Positions 43,360 through 50,563 of a DNA stretch of 59,971 bases are shown one piece after another. The stretch lies in assembly GCF_002101675.1 (NCBI RefSeq), contig NZ_LQOY01000200.1:1-59971 (forward strand), in the 5' to 3' direction. The notes below the pieces were generated by a model, which searched no databases, was not told the DNA's origin, and worked only from the letters and a program-made list of their open reading frames with translations. A program made the translations under genes and the position numbers. Position 1 is the first letter of the stretch; every line of letters starts with the position of its first letter. This DNA comes from Mycobacterium gordonae. Its GTDB lineage: Bacteria > Actinomycetota > Actinomycetes > Mycobacteriales > Mycobacteriaceae.

Positions 43360-43637
43360 TCGGCCTCTTCGAGAGCCTCGCCGATCTCCTCGAGGATCTG
43401 ATTGTGGTGATTGCTCGCCAGCAGGTGTCCGGTGCCGATCACCAGGGCCACCGGCCAGTCGATCAGCTCGAAGGCGGTCAGGGCGATCAGCCCGCCGAAA
43501 TAGGCCAGCTGCTCGGGTGGGGGAACGGTCACCCGTCCGACGATGGGCAGGTTCACCGCGAAGGTGTGTGCCGACCGGATGCGGTCAACCGCCTCCCGTT
43601 GTGGGGTCTGCCGGCGTTCTTTCTTTTCCGCCATCAT
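43356..43637 (-). CDS. Small membrane protein (Rv0424c-like)
   Basis: This 93-residue protein starts MMAEKKERRQTPQREAVDRIR (basic), then has FAVNLPIVGRVTVPPPEQLAYFGGL and one or two hydrophobic segments (about 46-70, with ALTAFELIDWPVALVIGTGHLLA), and ends acidic (EEIGEALEEAD). The GAAAGG eight bases upstream selects the ATG at 43637. Location and size suggest Rv0424c, next to ctpH in M. tuberculosis, but the match is from memory. Its 3' end overlaps that of the phosphatase gene. Confidence 0.7.
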   Translation of the reverse strand: MMAEKKERRQTPQREAVDRIRSAHTFAVNLPIVGRVTVPPPEQLAYFGGLIALTAFELIDWPVALVIGTGHLLASNHHNQILEEIGEALEEAD

Positions 43638-43697
43638 TTGCCTTTCGGTAACGTCGGATTTGCCATCCTGCCGGTTGGTGCGGTCACCGTCGGAGAT

Positions 43698-43898
43698 ATG
43701 ACGATGACAGAACACCCGACCGACCCGCTAGCGGCGTCGTTCGCCGTGTTGCTGAGGGGGCCGCTAACCGAACTTTATGCGCTGTTGTGGCGCGTCGGCG
43801 TGCTGGAGGTTGTGACGACCGAGCGCCGGCAGCCGCGGCTGGCCACCACTGGCCCGGCCGCAGGCGGAGTACCGCCGAGCAACCGGTTGATTAGCTGA
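43698..43898 (+). CDS. Hypothetical 66-residue protein
   Basis: The frame from ATG 43698 reads MTMTEHPTDPLAASFAVLL then RGPLTELYALLWRVGVLEVV and a Pro/Gly/Arg tail. A CGGAG lies only a few bases upstream. It runs plus-strand between two minus-strand genes that in M. tuberculosis flank ctpH. I do not recognise it. It could be a real small gene or leftover sequence. Confidence 0.4.
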   Translation: MTMTEHPTDPLAASFAVLLRGPLTELYALLWRVGVLEVVTTERRQPRLATTGPAAGGVPPSNRLIS

Positions 43899-43910
43899 AT
43901 CGACGCCTCG

Positions 43911-44351
43911 TCAGTTCGTGCTGCGCAGGTCGCCGGCGCCGGCCCTGCGACCCGCGGTCTTCTTCGCCGCGGCCTTGGCGGGAGCTTTCTTGGCCGGCGG
44001 CTCGTCGGGTACCGGCGCGAGCTTGGCCTTGGCCGGCTGCACGGCTTGCACCGGCGGCTCCGGTGCCTGGCTCAGCCTGCGCAGCAACAGGGCGCCGCCG
44101 CCGACGGCCAACAGGATCGGCCATTCCACCAGACCCGCGGCGCCGATCGCGCCGATGGCCAAGGCTGCCGCCGGTGTTGACTTGCTGCCGGTGCCGAGCC
44201 CCTGCTGAATTCCCTCGGCGGCACCCTTGACGCCGCCGACGATGCCGTTGACGGCCGCCCCTCCGACGGCCCCGGCGGCGGACGTTGTAGCCGTCGCAGC
44301 GCGACTTACCGTTCGACCCATACTCCGCACTGCCCGATCAACGACGCCCAT
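43911..44351 (-). CDS. Membrane-associated protein (Rv0426c-like)
   Basis: From ATG 44351 this 146-residue protein begins GVVDRAVRSMGRTVSRAATATTSAAGAVGGAAVNGIVGGVKGAAEGIQQGL-type Gly/Ala helices, has a membrane segment at about 60-90 (ALAIGAIGAAGLVEWPILLAVGGGALLL) and a Lys/Ala/Pro-rich tail of the histone-H1-like sort (KKAPAKAAAKKTAGRR). GGAG five bases ahead fixes the start; a long upstream extension overlaps xthA. Length and layout agree with Rv0426c. The central LVEWPILLAVGGGALLLRR is like the ELIDWPVALVIGTGHLLA of the 93-residue neighbour, so the two small proteins may be distantly related. Confidence 0.75.
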   Translation of the reverse strand: MGVVDRAVRSMGRTVSRAATATTSAAGAVGGAAVNGIVGGVKGAAEGIQQGLGTGSKSTPAAALAIGAIGAAGLVEWPILLAVGGGALLLRRLSQAPEPPVQAVQPAKAKLAPVPDEPPAKKAPAKAAAKKTAGRRAGAGDLRSTN

Positions 44352-44383
44352 GATGACTCCTGGCCTAGGTTTCTCTGCTTTGT

Positions 44384-44389
44384 ATACCC
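44384..44389 (-). promoter_or_regulatory. GGGTAT motif upstream of the Rv0426c-like gene
   Basis: On the minus strand CATAGGGGTATAC lies 33 bp before the ATG. GGGTAT resembles the SigF-type -10. No clear GTTT-type -35 is visible at the right distance, so the assignment is weak. Confidence 0.35.
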
Positions 44390-44416
44390 CTATGCCGCTC
44401 ACATGACCAGCAATTG

Positions 44417-45235
44417 TCAGGTGGTAAGCAGATCGACCAGCACGGGTGCGTGATCGCTGGGCGCTTTGCCTTTGCGCTCCTCCCGGACGATCTGCGCGTC
44501 CACCACCCGGGCGGCCAACGCCGGTGAGCCGAGGATGAAGTCGATTCGCATTCCCTGTCGCTTCGGGAACCGCAACTGCGTGTAGTCCCAGTAGGTGTAC
44601 ACCCCGGGACCCGGGGTGAAAGGCCTTACCAGATCGGCGAATTGGGCGTCGACGATCGCGTTGAAGGCCCGGCGCTCCGGTTCGGAGACGTGAGTGCAGC
44701 CCGCGAAGAACTCGGTGCTCCAGACGTCGTCGTCGGTGGGCGCGATGTTCCAGTCCCCGACCAGCGCGATCGGTGCGGAAGGATCGGCGCGCAACCAACC
44801 TTCAGCCGTATTGCGGAGCGCCGCAAGCCAATCGAGCTTATAGGTGTAATGCGGGTCGTCGAGGGCGCGACCGTTGGGCACGTACAGGCTCCACACCCGC
44901 ACGCCGCCGCACGTCGCGCCTATGGCACGGGCTTCGGACGCGGCGGCCACATCGGGCTTGCCGCTCCAGGTGGGCTGACCCTCGAATCCGACCTGCACGT
45001 CCTCCAGGCCGACGCGGGAGGCGATCGCCACGCCGTTCCATTGGTTGAAGCCGACATGAGCCACCTCGTAACCGCGTTCGATCAATGGCAGCGCGGGAAA
45101 TTGGGTGTCCGAGCACTTGGTCTCCTGCATGGCCAGCACGTCGACCTCGGCCCGATCGAGCCAGTCGACGACACGGTCCAGTCGGGTGCGGATCGAGTTG
45201 ACGTTCCAGGTGGCCAGCCGCAATCGCTCGGGCAT
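44417..45235 (-). CDS. xthA: Exodeoxyribonuclease III / AP endonuclease XthA
   Basis: XthA removes abasic sites and 3'-blocking groups during base-excision repair. From ATG 45235 the 272 residues show the EEP-nuclease motifs LATWNVNSIRTRLDRV (metal-binding Asn), MQETKCSD (Glu), GDWNIAPTDDDVW (Asp-x-Asn), and SDHAPVLVDL (Asp-His pair). The upstream extension to 45349 is Pro-rich and lies over the end of the Rv0428c-like gene. The gene order xthA, Rv0428c-like, def follows M. tuberculosis Rv0427c-Rv0429c. Confidence 0.95.
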   Translation of the reverse strand: MPERLRLATWNVNSIRTRLDRVVDWLDRAEVDVLAMQETKCSDTQFPALPLIERGYEVAHVGFNQWNGVAIASRVGLEDVQVGFEGQPTWSGKPDVAAASEARAIGATCGGVRVWSLYVPNGRALDDPHYTYKLDWLAALRNTAEGWLRADPSAPIALVGDWNIAPTDDDVWSTEFFAGCTHVSEPERRAFNAIVDAQFADLVRPFTPGPGVYTYWDYTQLRFPKRQGMRIDFILGSPALAARVVDAQIVREERKGKAPSDHAPVLVDLLTT

Positions 45236-45261
45236 CGGGTGTCTCCTATCGGTGGCGAGAG

Positions 45262-45858
45262 TCAAGGTCGGTGGTAGTAGCGGCGGCGGTGGTGCAGGCG
45301 AAAGCCCTGTTCCTCGGCGGCGGCGGTCGAGTCCGTGTCCGGGATGCACACGAACTCCGTTGTGCCACGTGTTGTGTCGCGCATCAGAACCTGTTCGACG
45401 AGTTCGCAGGGCAGGCCGGCGGGCGGTGACAACAGGCGGTCGGGGATGGCCAGCCGTGGCTTCAGTCCGCGTTCGGCATACCAGTCGAAAATCTCCGGAA
45501 TGCTACTGGCCTGTGCCGAAATATCAAGTGGTACAGCGGAGTTCGCTGCCAACGTGCGGCCGCGGGCGCGCAGCAGCCAGCCGCTCAGCCAGAGTTGCTC
45601 GGCGCCGGGTGCGTCGGCCGCGGCCGCGTGCTCGAGCCTGCGGATATCGGCGGTGCGCACCGGCGCGTGGGTCAGGACGCGCAGGGCCGTCACGTCCGCC
45701 GGAGCCACTTCGACCACCGCACCGGAGCGCGTCTGGACCCGGACCGTCGGGTCGATCGCCAGTAGATGGCCCACCGCGTCCGTCAGTGGCGGAACCGACC
45801 CGGGCGGTCGGCGGTAGCGCAGCGTCACCCGCGTCCCGAGGGCCGGCCAGGAGACCAT
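45262..45858 (-). pseudogene. Rv0428c-like GNAT protein with internal deletion
   Basis: Residues 1-160 match the N-terminal part of the Rv0428c family (MVSWPALGTRVTLRYRRP, VLTHAPVRTADIRRLEHAAA, LAANSAVPLDIS). The last 25 residues (STAAAEEQGFRLHHRRRYYH) match the family end. The product is 198 residues, while Rv0428c is about 302. The missing part between about 160 and 172 (45343-45380) is the acetyl-CoA-binding GNAT core, lost without breaking the frame. The gene probably cannot acetylate anything. Its ATG shares one base with the def stop (TGATG), so it is still translated in the operon. Confidence 0.75.
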
Positions 45859-46454
45859 CAGTGACCGAACGGGTCGGGTCCCTCGCCCGGCAGCCAGGAC
45901 AGGCCGGGAACGCCCCAGCCGTGCGACTTGATGGCCCGTTTCGCAGCCCGGGCGTGCCGGCCGATCAGGCAGTCGACGTAGAGGAATCCGTCCAGGTGCC
46001 CGGTCTCGTGCTGGAGCATGCGGGCGAACAGTCCGGTGCCTTCGATGGAGACCGGCTTGCCCTCGCCGTCCAGTCCGGTGACCCGCGCCCAGTCAGCACG
46101 TCCGGTGGGGAAGGACTCGCCGGGAACTGACAGGCATCCTTCGTCGTCGTCGTGCCCGGCTGACGGCATGGTCTCGGGGATCTCGGAGGTCTCCAGCACC
46201 GGATTGACGACCACCCCGCGGCGGCGGTTGGTCAGCCCGCGGTCGTCGGAACAGTCGTAGACGAAGACCCGCAATCCGTACCCGATCTGGTTGGCGGCCA
46301 GACCGACGCCGTGAGCGGCGTCCATCGTGTCGTACATGTTCTTGATCAACTCGGGCAGATCGGCCGGGAGCGATCCGTCGGGGCCGACGGGGATCGGCGT
46401 CGTCGGGTTGTGCAGGACGGGATCGCCCACGATGAGGATGGGTACGACGGCCAT
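45858..46454 (-). CDS. def: Peptide deformylase
   Basis: Def removes the formyl group from the initiator Met of new proteins. The 198 residues carry all three motifs: GVGLAANQIG (about 50-59), EGCLSVPGE (metal Cys, about 104-112) and QHETGHLDG (HExxH, about 147-155). The mycobacterial insert near YDCSDDRGLTNRRRG is present. The start is ATG at 46454. A TAAGCT at about 46464-46469 could be its -10 box. It heads the minus-strand run def, Rv0428c-like, xthA. Confidence 0.96.
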   Translation of the reverse strand: MAVVPILIVGDPVLHNPTTPIPVGPDGSLPADLPELIKNMYDTMDAAHGVGLAANQIGYGLRVFVYDCSDDRGLTNRRRGVVVNPVLETSEIPETMPSAGHDDDEGCLSVPGESFPTGRADWARVTGLDGEGKPVSIEGTGLFARMLQHETGHLDGFLYVDCLIGRHARAAKRAIKSHGWGVPGLSWLPGEGPDPFGH

Positions 46455-46730
46455 GGTCGGCTAGCTTAAGGCGTGTCGCCGGGGCAGCCCGGAACGGGCC
46501 GCGCGGCAAGTGTGACCAATCCGACGGCCGCAGGGCCGCGACATACGTCTGCCAGGCATGCTGCAGCCCGCAGACATCGCGTGTTCCAAAGCAACTCGGC
46601 CGACTCGCGGGTCTGGTTTCCGGCCCAGCAGATGCCGGCGTGTTTCAATAATCGCCGGAGAATGCCCCCGAAGTACGTCAGGTCATTCGAGTCAATCGAG
46701 TTTTCGCCGGAAGGGTCCAGGGGAAGCGAT
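46455..46730. other. Divergent intergenic region def / Rv0430
   Basis: These 276 bp hold promoters for both sides. An upstream extension of the Rv0430 frame is open but Pro/Arg-rich and without start signals. I see no RNA gene or repeat. Confidence 0.5.
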
Positions 46731-47039
46731 ATGGACAGCGCCATGGCGCGGGCAAATCGGTCGGGGGACAACGTCGAGGTCGCCGATGGGCTGACCCGTC
46801 GCGAACACGACATTCTCGCCTTCGAACGGCAGTGGTGGAAGTTCGCCGGCGTCAAGGAAGACGCCATCAAAGAGTTGTTTTCGATGTCGGCGACGCGCTA
46901 TTACCAAGTGCTCAACGCGCTCGTCGACCGGCCGGAGGCGTTGGCGGCCGATCCGATGCTGGTGAAGCGCCTGCGGCGACTGCGTGCCAGCCGCCAGAAG
47001 GCTCGCGCCGCCCGCCGGCTCGGCTTCGAGGTGACCTGA
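46731..47039 (+). CDS. DUF3263 protein (Rv0430)
   Basis: This 102-residue protein has the length of Rv0430. The motif LTRREHDILAFERQWWKFAGVKEDAIKELFSMSATRYYQVLNALVDRPEAL is the DUF3263 domain, with a helix-turn-helix-like layout and a basic C-terminus (RLRRLRASRQKARAARRLGF), so it probably binds DNA. GGGGAAG precedes the ATG at 46731. virR follows at 25 bp. Confidence 0.93.
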   Translation: MDSAMARANRSGDNVEVADGLTRREHDILAFERQWWKFAGVKEDAIKELFSMSATRYYQVLNALVDRPEALAADPMLVKRLRRLRASRQKARAARRLGFEVT

Positions 47040-47051
47040 GCGACCCCCGGC

Positions 47052-47057
47052 TACAGT
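47052..47057 (+). promoter_or_regulatory. -10 box TACAGT for virR
   Basis: TACAGT, seven bases (GGGCTCG) and the ATG at 47065 fit a leaderless start. This box makes the GTG at 47056 unlikely, since it would lie within the promoter. Confidence 0.5.
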
Positions 47058-47064
47058 GGGCTCG

Positions 47065-47538
47065 ATGAACGAGCGCGTGCCCGACTCTTCCGGGCTTCCC
47101 CTGCGGGCCATGGTGATGGTGCTGTTGTTCTTGGGCGTCATCTTCCTGTTGCTCGGCTGGCAGGCCCTGGACTCTTCCGGAAAGTCCGACGACGACGCGT
47201 CACCGGTCACCACGGTGTCGGCCACCACCGGACCGGCCTCGTCGACCAGCGCCAAGCCCGCCGCGGCGAACGAAGCCGAGGTCCGGGTGTACAACATCTC
47301 GTCGAAGGAAGGCATCGCCAAGACCACGGCCGACGAGCTCAAGGCGGCCGGATTCAAGGTGACCGAGGTGACCAACCTGGCGGTTGCGGACGTGACGGCC
47401 ACCACCGTGTACTACGGCGACGAGGGTGAGAAGGCGACCGCTGAGGCGGTGGGCAAGAAGCTGGGAGCGCCGGTGGAGAAGCGGATATCGGCACTTTCCG
47501 ACCAGCCACCGGGCGTCATCGTTTTGGTCATGGGTTGA
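47065..47538 (+). CDS. virR: LytR_C-domain membrane protein VirR (Rv0431)
   Basis: This 157-residue protein corresponds to Rv0431, VirR, which limits extracellular vesicle release and influences cell-wall structure in M. tuberculosis. It has a short cytoplasmic N-terminus (MNERVPDSSGLPLR), one membrane helix (AMVMVLLFLGVIFLLLGW, about 15-32), a Ser/Thr/Ala linker, and a C-terminal LytR_C domain (about 72-157: AEVRVYNISSKEGIAKTTADELKAAGFKV and VIVLVMG). Partners are LCP-type wall enzymes. Confidence 0.92.
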   Translation: MNERVPDSSGLPLRAMVMVLLFLGVIFLLLGWQALDSSGKSDDDASPVTTVSATTGPASSTSAKPAAANEAEVRVYNISSKEGIAKTTADELKAAGFKVTEVTNLAVADVTATTVYYGDEGEKATAEAVGKKLGAPVEKRISALSDQPPGVIVLVMG

Positions 47539-47546
47539 CGCTGATT

Positions 47547-47625
47547 CCGCATCGTCGTCACGCTAGGCCCAGATTGCCTGACTCCTCAGCGGGTCGTTTC
47601 GACCCGCATCGTCGTCACGCTAGGC
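47547..47625. repeat. Duplicated repeat unit and hairpin upstream of sodC
   Basis: A 22-bp unit containing CGCATCGTCGTCACGCTAGG occurs perfectly at 47547-47568 and 47604-47625. Between them CGGGTCG-TTT-CGACCCG (47590-47606) forms a 7-bp hairpin. The second copy runs into the -10 box of sodC. Confidence 0.75.
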
Positions 47626-47626
47626 T
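47621..47626 (+). promoter_or_regulatory. -10 box TAGGCT for sodC, supplied by the repeat
   Basis: TAGGCT overlaps the end of the second repeat copy and is followed by CTCCGCT and the ATG at 47634, so the message is probably leaderless. The first copy ends TAGGCC, a weaker box. Confidence 0.5.
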
Positions 47627-47633
47627 CTCCGCT

Positions 47634-48344
47634 ATGCCTAAGCCTGCAGCCACCGCTTTGTCAGCCCTTTCGGCCGCCGCTTGCGTCGCGCTGGTGGGCG
47701 CCTGCTCGTCGCCCCAGCACGCCACGAACACTCCGGGTACCACGCCGTCGGTGTGGACGGGATCCCCGGCACCCTCCACCTCCGGACATCAGGAGGCGAC
47801 CCCCAGCCCGCAGGCGGGTGCGTCGGCGCAGGTGCTGATGACCGTTTTGAAGGGGCCGGACGGCGCGCAGATCGCGACGGCGAAGTTCGAATTCACCAAT
47901 GGCTACGCCACCGTGACGGTCGCGACGACCGCCGGCGGGGTGCTCTCGCCCGGGTTCCACGGCATGCACCTGCACAAGGTGGGCAAGTGTGAACCCAACT
48001 CCGTCGCCCCGAACGGCGGCGCGCCCGGTGACTTCCTGTCCGCCGGTGGGCATCTCCAACTGCCCGGTGCCCCGTCGGGCCACTCCAGCGGTGACCTGCC
48101 GCCGCTGCAGGTGCGCAAGGACGGGTCTGGGACGCTGATCACCACGACGGACGCCTTCACCATGGACGACCTGACCTCCGGGGCCAAGACCGCGATCATC
48201 ATTCATGCTGGCGCGGACAACTTCGCCAACATTCCGGCGGATCGCTACAAGCAGAACGACGGGACGCCGGGACCCGACGAGACGACGATGACAACCGGTG
48301 ACGCCGGCAAGCGGGTGGCGTGCGGTGTCATTGGATCCGGGTAA
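47634..48344 (+). CDS. sodC: Cu-type superoxide dismutase lipoprotein SodC
   Basis: SodC converts superoxide outside the membrane. From ATG 47634 it has 236 residues: a lipoprotein signal (AATALSALSAAACVALVGAC, lipobox VGAC), a Thr/Ser/Pro linker, and a SOD fold from about 62. Copper ligands are visible in HGMHLHKVGKC, SAGGHLQL and IIIHAGADN; Cys in GKCEPN and RVACGVIGSG should form the disulfide. Mycobacterial SodC is reported to lack zinc; the zinc-loop region here (GGHLQLPGAPSGHSSGDL) looks the same. The frame upstream of the ATG crosses the repeat and is rejected. Confidence 0.95.
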   Translation: MPKPAATALSALSAAACVALVGACSSPQHATNTPGTTPSVWTGSPAPSTSGHQEATPSPQAGASAQVLMTVLKGPDGAQIATAKFEFTNGYATVTVATTAGGVLSPGFHGMHLHKVGKCEPNSVAPNGGAPGDFLSAGGHLQLPGAPSGHSSGDLPPLQVRKDGSGTLITTTDAFTMDDLTSGAKTAIIIHAGADNFANIPADRYKQNDGTPGPDETTMTTGDAGKRVACGVIGSG

Positions 48345-49488
48345 GGGTCCGGGCAGCCTGCCGTCCAGCAGGGCGCGTAGCCACATCGATTTCGCCCGCT
48401 CGCCGCGGCCCACCGTCGGCGTGGAATGGGAGTTCGCGCTCGTCGACGCGCAAACCCGCGACCTGAGCAACGAGGCCACCGCGGTGATCGCCGAGATCGG
48501 CGAAAACCCGCGTGTGCACAAGGAATTGCTGCGTAACACCGTCGAAGTCGTCAGCGGCATCTGCGAGAACGCTGCCGAGGCGATGGCGGACCTGCGCGAC
48601 ACGCTAGGCCCCGCCCGCCGGATCGTGCGGGACCGCGGCATGGAGTTGTTCTGCGCCGGCACCCATCCGTTCGCGCAGTGGTCCAGCCAGAAGCTCACCG
48701 ACGCACCGCGTTACGCCGAGCTGATCAAACGCACCCAGTGGTGGGGCAGGCAGATGCTGATCTGGGGAGTGCACGTGCACGTCGGGATCTCATCGGCCAA
48801 CAAGGTCATGCCCATCCTGTCCTCGCTGCTCAACCAATACCCGCATCTGTTGGCACTGTCGGCGTCCTCGCCGTGGTGGGGCGGCGAGGACACGGGGTAC
48901 GCGAGCAACCGGTCGATGATGTTTCAGCAGTTGCCCACCGCGGGGTTGCCGTTCCAATTCCAGAAATGGTCGGAGTTCGAGGGCTTCGTCTACGACCAGA
49001 AGAAGACCGGCATCATCGACCACGTCGACGAGGTCCGTTGGGACATAAGGCCTTCCCCGCATCTGGGCACGCTCGAGGTGCGGATCTGCGACGGGGTGTC
49101 CAATCTGCGCGAGTTGGGTGCGCTGGTCGCGTTGACCCACTGCCTGATCGTGGATCTGGACCGCCGCCTGGAGGCCGACCAGCCGCTGCCGACGATGCCG
49201 CCGTGGCATGTGCAGGAGAACAAATGGCGGGCGGCCCGTTATGGTCTGGACGCGGTGATCATCCTGGACGCCGACAGCAATGAGCGGCTGGTCACCGAGG
49301 ACCTCGATGACGTGCTGAACCGGTTGGAGCCGATTGCCAAGTCGCTCAAGTGTTCTGACGAACTGGCGGCGGTAGCCGACATCCCGCGCCGCGGCGGCTC
49401 CTACCAACGGCAGCGTCGGGTGGCCGAGGAGCACGACGGCGACCTGCGCTCGGTCGTCGACGCGCTCGTGGCCGAGCTGGATATCTGA
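48325..49488 (+). CDS. Carboxylate-amine ligase, GCS2 family (YbdK-like, Rv0433)
   Basis: This glutamate-cysteine-ligase-type protein (GCS2/YbdK) has 387 residues from GTG 48325. Family blocks are PTVGVEWEFALVD (about 30-42), VHKELLRNTVEVVSG, QMLIWGVHVHVG and WDIRPSPHLGTLEVRICD. Such enzymes form gamma-glutamyl amide bonds, but mycobacteria use mycothiol and the substrate here is unknown. The start is unclear: GTG 48298, GTG 48325 and TTG 48331 all lie inside the end of sodC, and none has a good ribosome site. M. tuberculosis Rv0433 is about 376 residues and would fit a start near the TTG. Confidence 0.92.
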   Translation: MSLDPGKGPGSLPSSRARSHIDFARSPRPTVGVEWEFALVDAQTRDLSNEATAVIAEIGENPRVHKELLRNTVEVVSGICENAAEAMADLRDTLGPARRIVRDRGMELFCAGTHPFAQWSSQKLTDAPRYAELIKRTQWWGRQMLIWGVHVHVGISSANKVMPILSSLLNQYPHLLALSASSPWWGGEDTGYASNRSMMFQQLPTAGLPFQFQKWSEFEGFVYDQKKTGIIDHVDEVRWDIRPSPHLGTLEVRICDGVSNLRELGALVALTHCLIVDLDRRLEADQPLPTMPPWHVQENKWRAARYGLDAVIILDADSNERLVTEDLDDVLNRLEPIAKSLKCSDELAAVADIPRRGGSYQRQRRVAEEHDGDLRSVVDALVAELDI

Positions 49489-49496
49489 CCTGTTCG

Positions 49497-49548
49497 AGTG
49501 TGATGCCACGGTTGAGATTTCGCGATCTCGCCGCCGTGGATGCACTGT
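49497..49548. terminator. Nested palindrome between Rv0433-like and SRPBCC genes
   Basis: CCACGG (49506-49511) pairs with CCGTGG (49534-49539), and inside GAGAT-TTCGCG-ATCTC forms a second stem (49514-49529). The outer arms AGTGTGATG and ATGCACTGT extend it further. It sits between convergent genes and looks like the common mycobacterial REP-type element used as a two-way terminator. Confidence 0.6.
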
Positions 49549-49555
49549 CAAAGCG

Positions 49556-49942
49556 CTAGACGCACACTGGATTTTCCTTGGCATGGTTAGCGACGCGTCT
49601 GAGCAAGTGGCGCACCACGATCCGATGCCCCCCGCTGCCGATGACCAGCGCCCGGTACACCGTCCCGCGCAGACCAGGGAATGCCGCGAACGTCACCGCC
49701 CGCAACCGAACCCCGTCGGGCTCGGGATCCAGCTCGTACACCAGGCGGTAGGCCGCGAACGGGTGACGGCCCTTGAGTGCGAGCCGGCGCGGCGGCGTCG
49801 CCTCCTCGAGGGCGAACCCGAACGGAACCGTGCTCGGGTCACCGGGGTCGCGGCAGGTCTTGGCGAGCAGCGCCGCCCAGGCTTGCGCCGGCGAGGCGTG
49901 GATCGCGATAGCATGCTCATCGATATAGGGTAATCGTTCCAT
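49556..49942 (-). CDS. SRPBCC-family protein
   Basis: From ATG 49942 this 128-residue protein starts MERLPYIDEHAIAIHASPAQAWAAL, a typical SRPBCC (START-like) beginning, followed by FALEEATPPRRLALKGRHPFAAYRLVYELDPEP and RLRAVTFAAFPGL, and ends RHLLRRVANHAKE. Such folds bind hydrophobic ligands. It is divergent from a TetR gene with 21 bp between starts, so the TetR protein probably controls both genes. The Arg-rich upstream extension overlaps tetR and is rejected. Confidence 0.82.
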   Translation of the reverse strand: MERLPYIDEHAIAIHASPAQAWAALLAKTCRDPGDPSTVPFGFALEEATPPRRLALKGRHPFAAYRLVYELDPEPDGVRLRAVTFAAFPGLRGTVYRALVIGSGGHRIVVRHLLRRVANHAKENPVCV

Positions 49943-49963
49943 ATAGAAGGACCATACTAGATC

Positions 49964-50563
49964 ATGGCACCTCCGCGAAAGCACGAAACCGACATCATCT
50001 TGGATGCGACCCGGGCGCTCGTGCTCAGAGCCGGCCCGCGCGCGGCGAGTGTCGCGGCGATAGCCAAGGCCAGCGGCGCGCCGGCGGGCACGCTTTACCA
50101 TCGTTTCGGCAACCGGGACGGCGTGGTGATCGCGGCCTGGCTGCGGGCGCTGGACCGGTTCCAGCAGCGCGCGCTCGCGTCCACCGGCGGCACCGCGGCG
50201 GAGCAGGCCACGGCGATGGCCGTGGCAGCCGTCGGCTTTGCCCGCGAGCTACCCGACGATGCGCGGCTGTTGTTGACCATCCGTCCTGGCGATCTGGTCG
50301 ACAGCCGCTCGGACACGGACTTCCGGGACACGTTAGGCGCCATGAACGCACCGCTGACACAACGGATTCACGAGTTGGCCGACGGGCTCTACGGCAGCGA
50401 CGAGCCACGCGCGCTGGACGCGGTATACCGCGCCGTTTCCGATCTGCCCTATGCCGTCGTCAGACGCCACGCTCACGACAATCCGTTGCCGCATTGGCTG
50501 GAGGCCGATGTCGCGGCCGCCGCCCGCGCCGTACTGCATAGTTATGGGGGAGAGAGGGGATGA
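49964..50563 (+). CDS. TetR/AcrR family regulator
   Basis: This 199-residue repressor has an N-terminal HTH (about 10-55: ILDATRALVLRAGPRAASVAAIAKASGAPAGTLYHRFGNRDGVV) and a helical ligand domain. The 21 bp between its ATG and the divergent SRPBCC gene (with CATACT five bases before this ATG) must hold its operator and both promoters. The ATG overlap ATGA at the end couples it to the LON-domain gene. The ligand is unknown. Confidence 0.92.
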   Translation: MAPPRKHETDIILDATRALVLRAGPRAASVAAIAKASGAPAGTLYHRFGNRDGVVIAAWLRALDRFQQRALASTGGTAAEQATAMAVAAVGFARELPDDARLLLTIRPGDLVDSRSDTDFRDTLGAMNAPLTQRIHELADGLYGSDEPRALDAVYRAVSDLPYAVVRRHAHDNPLPHWLEADVAAAARAVLHSYGGERG

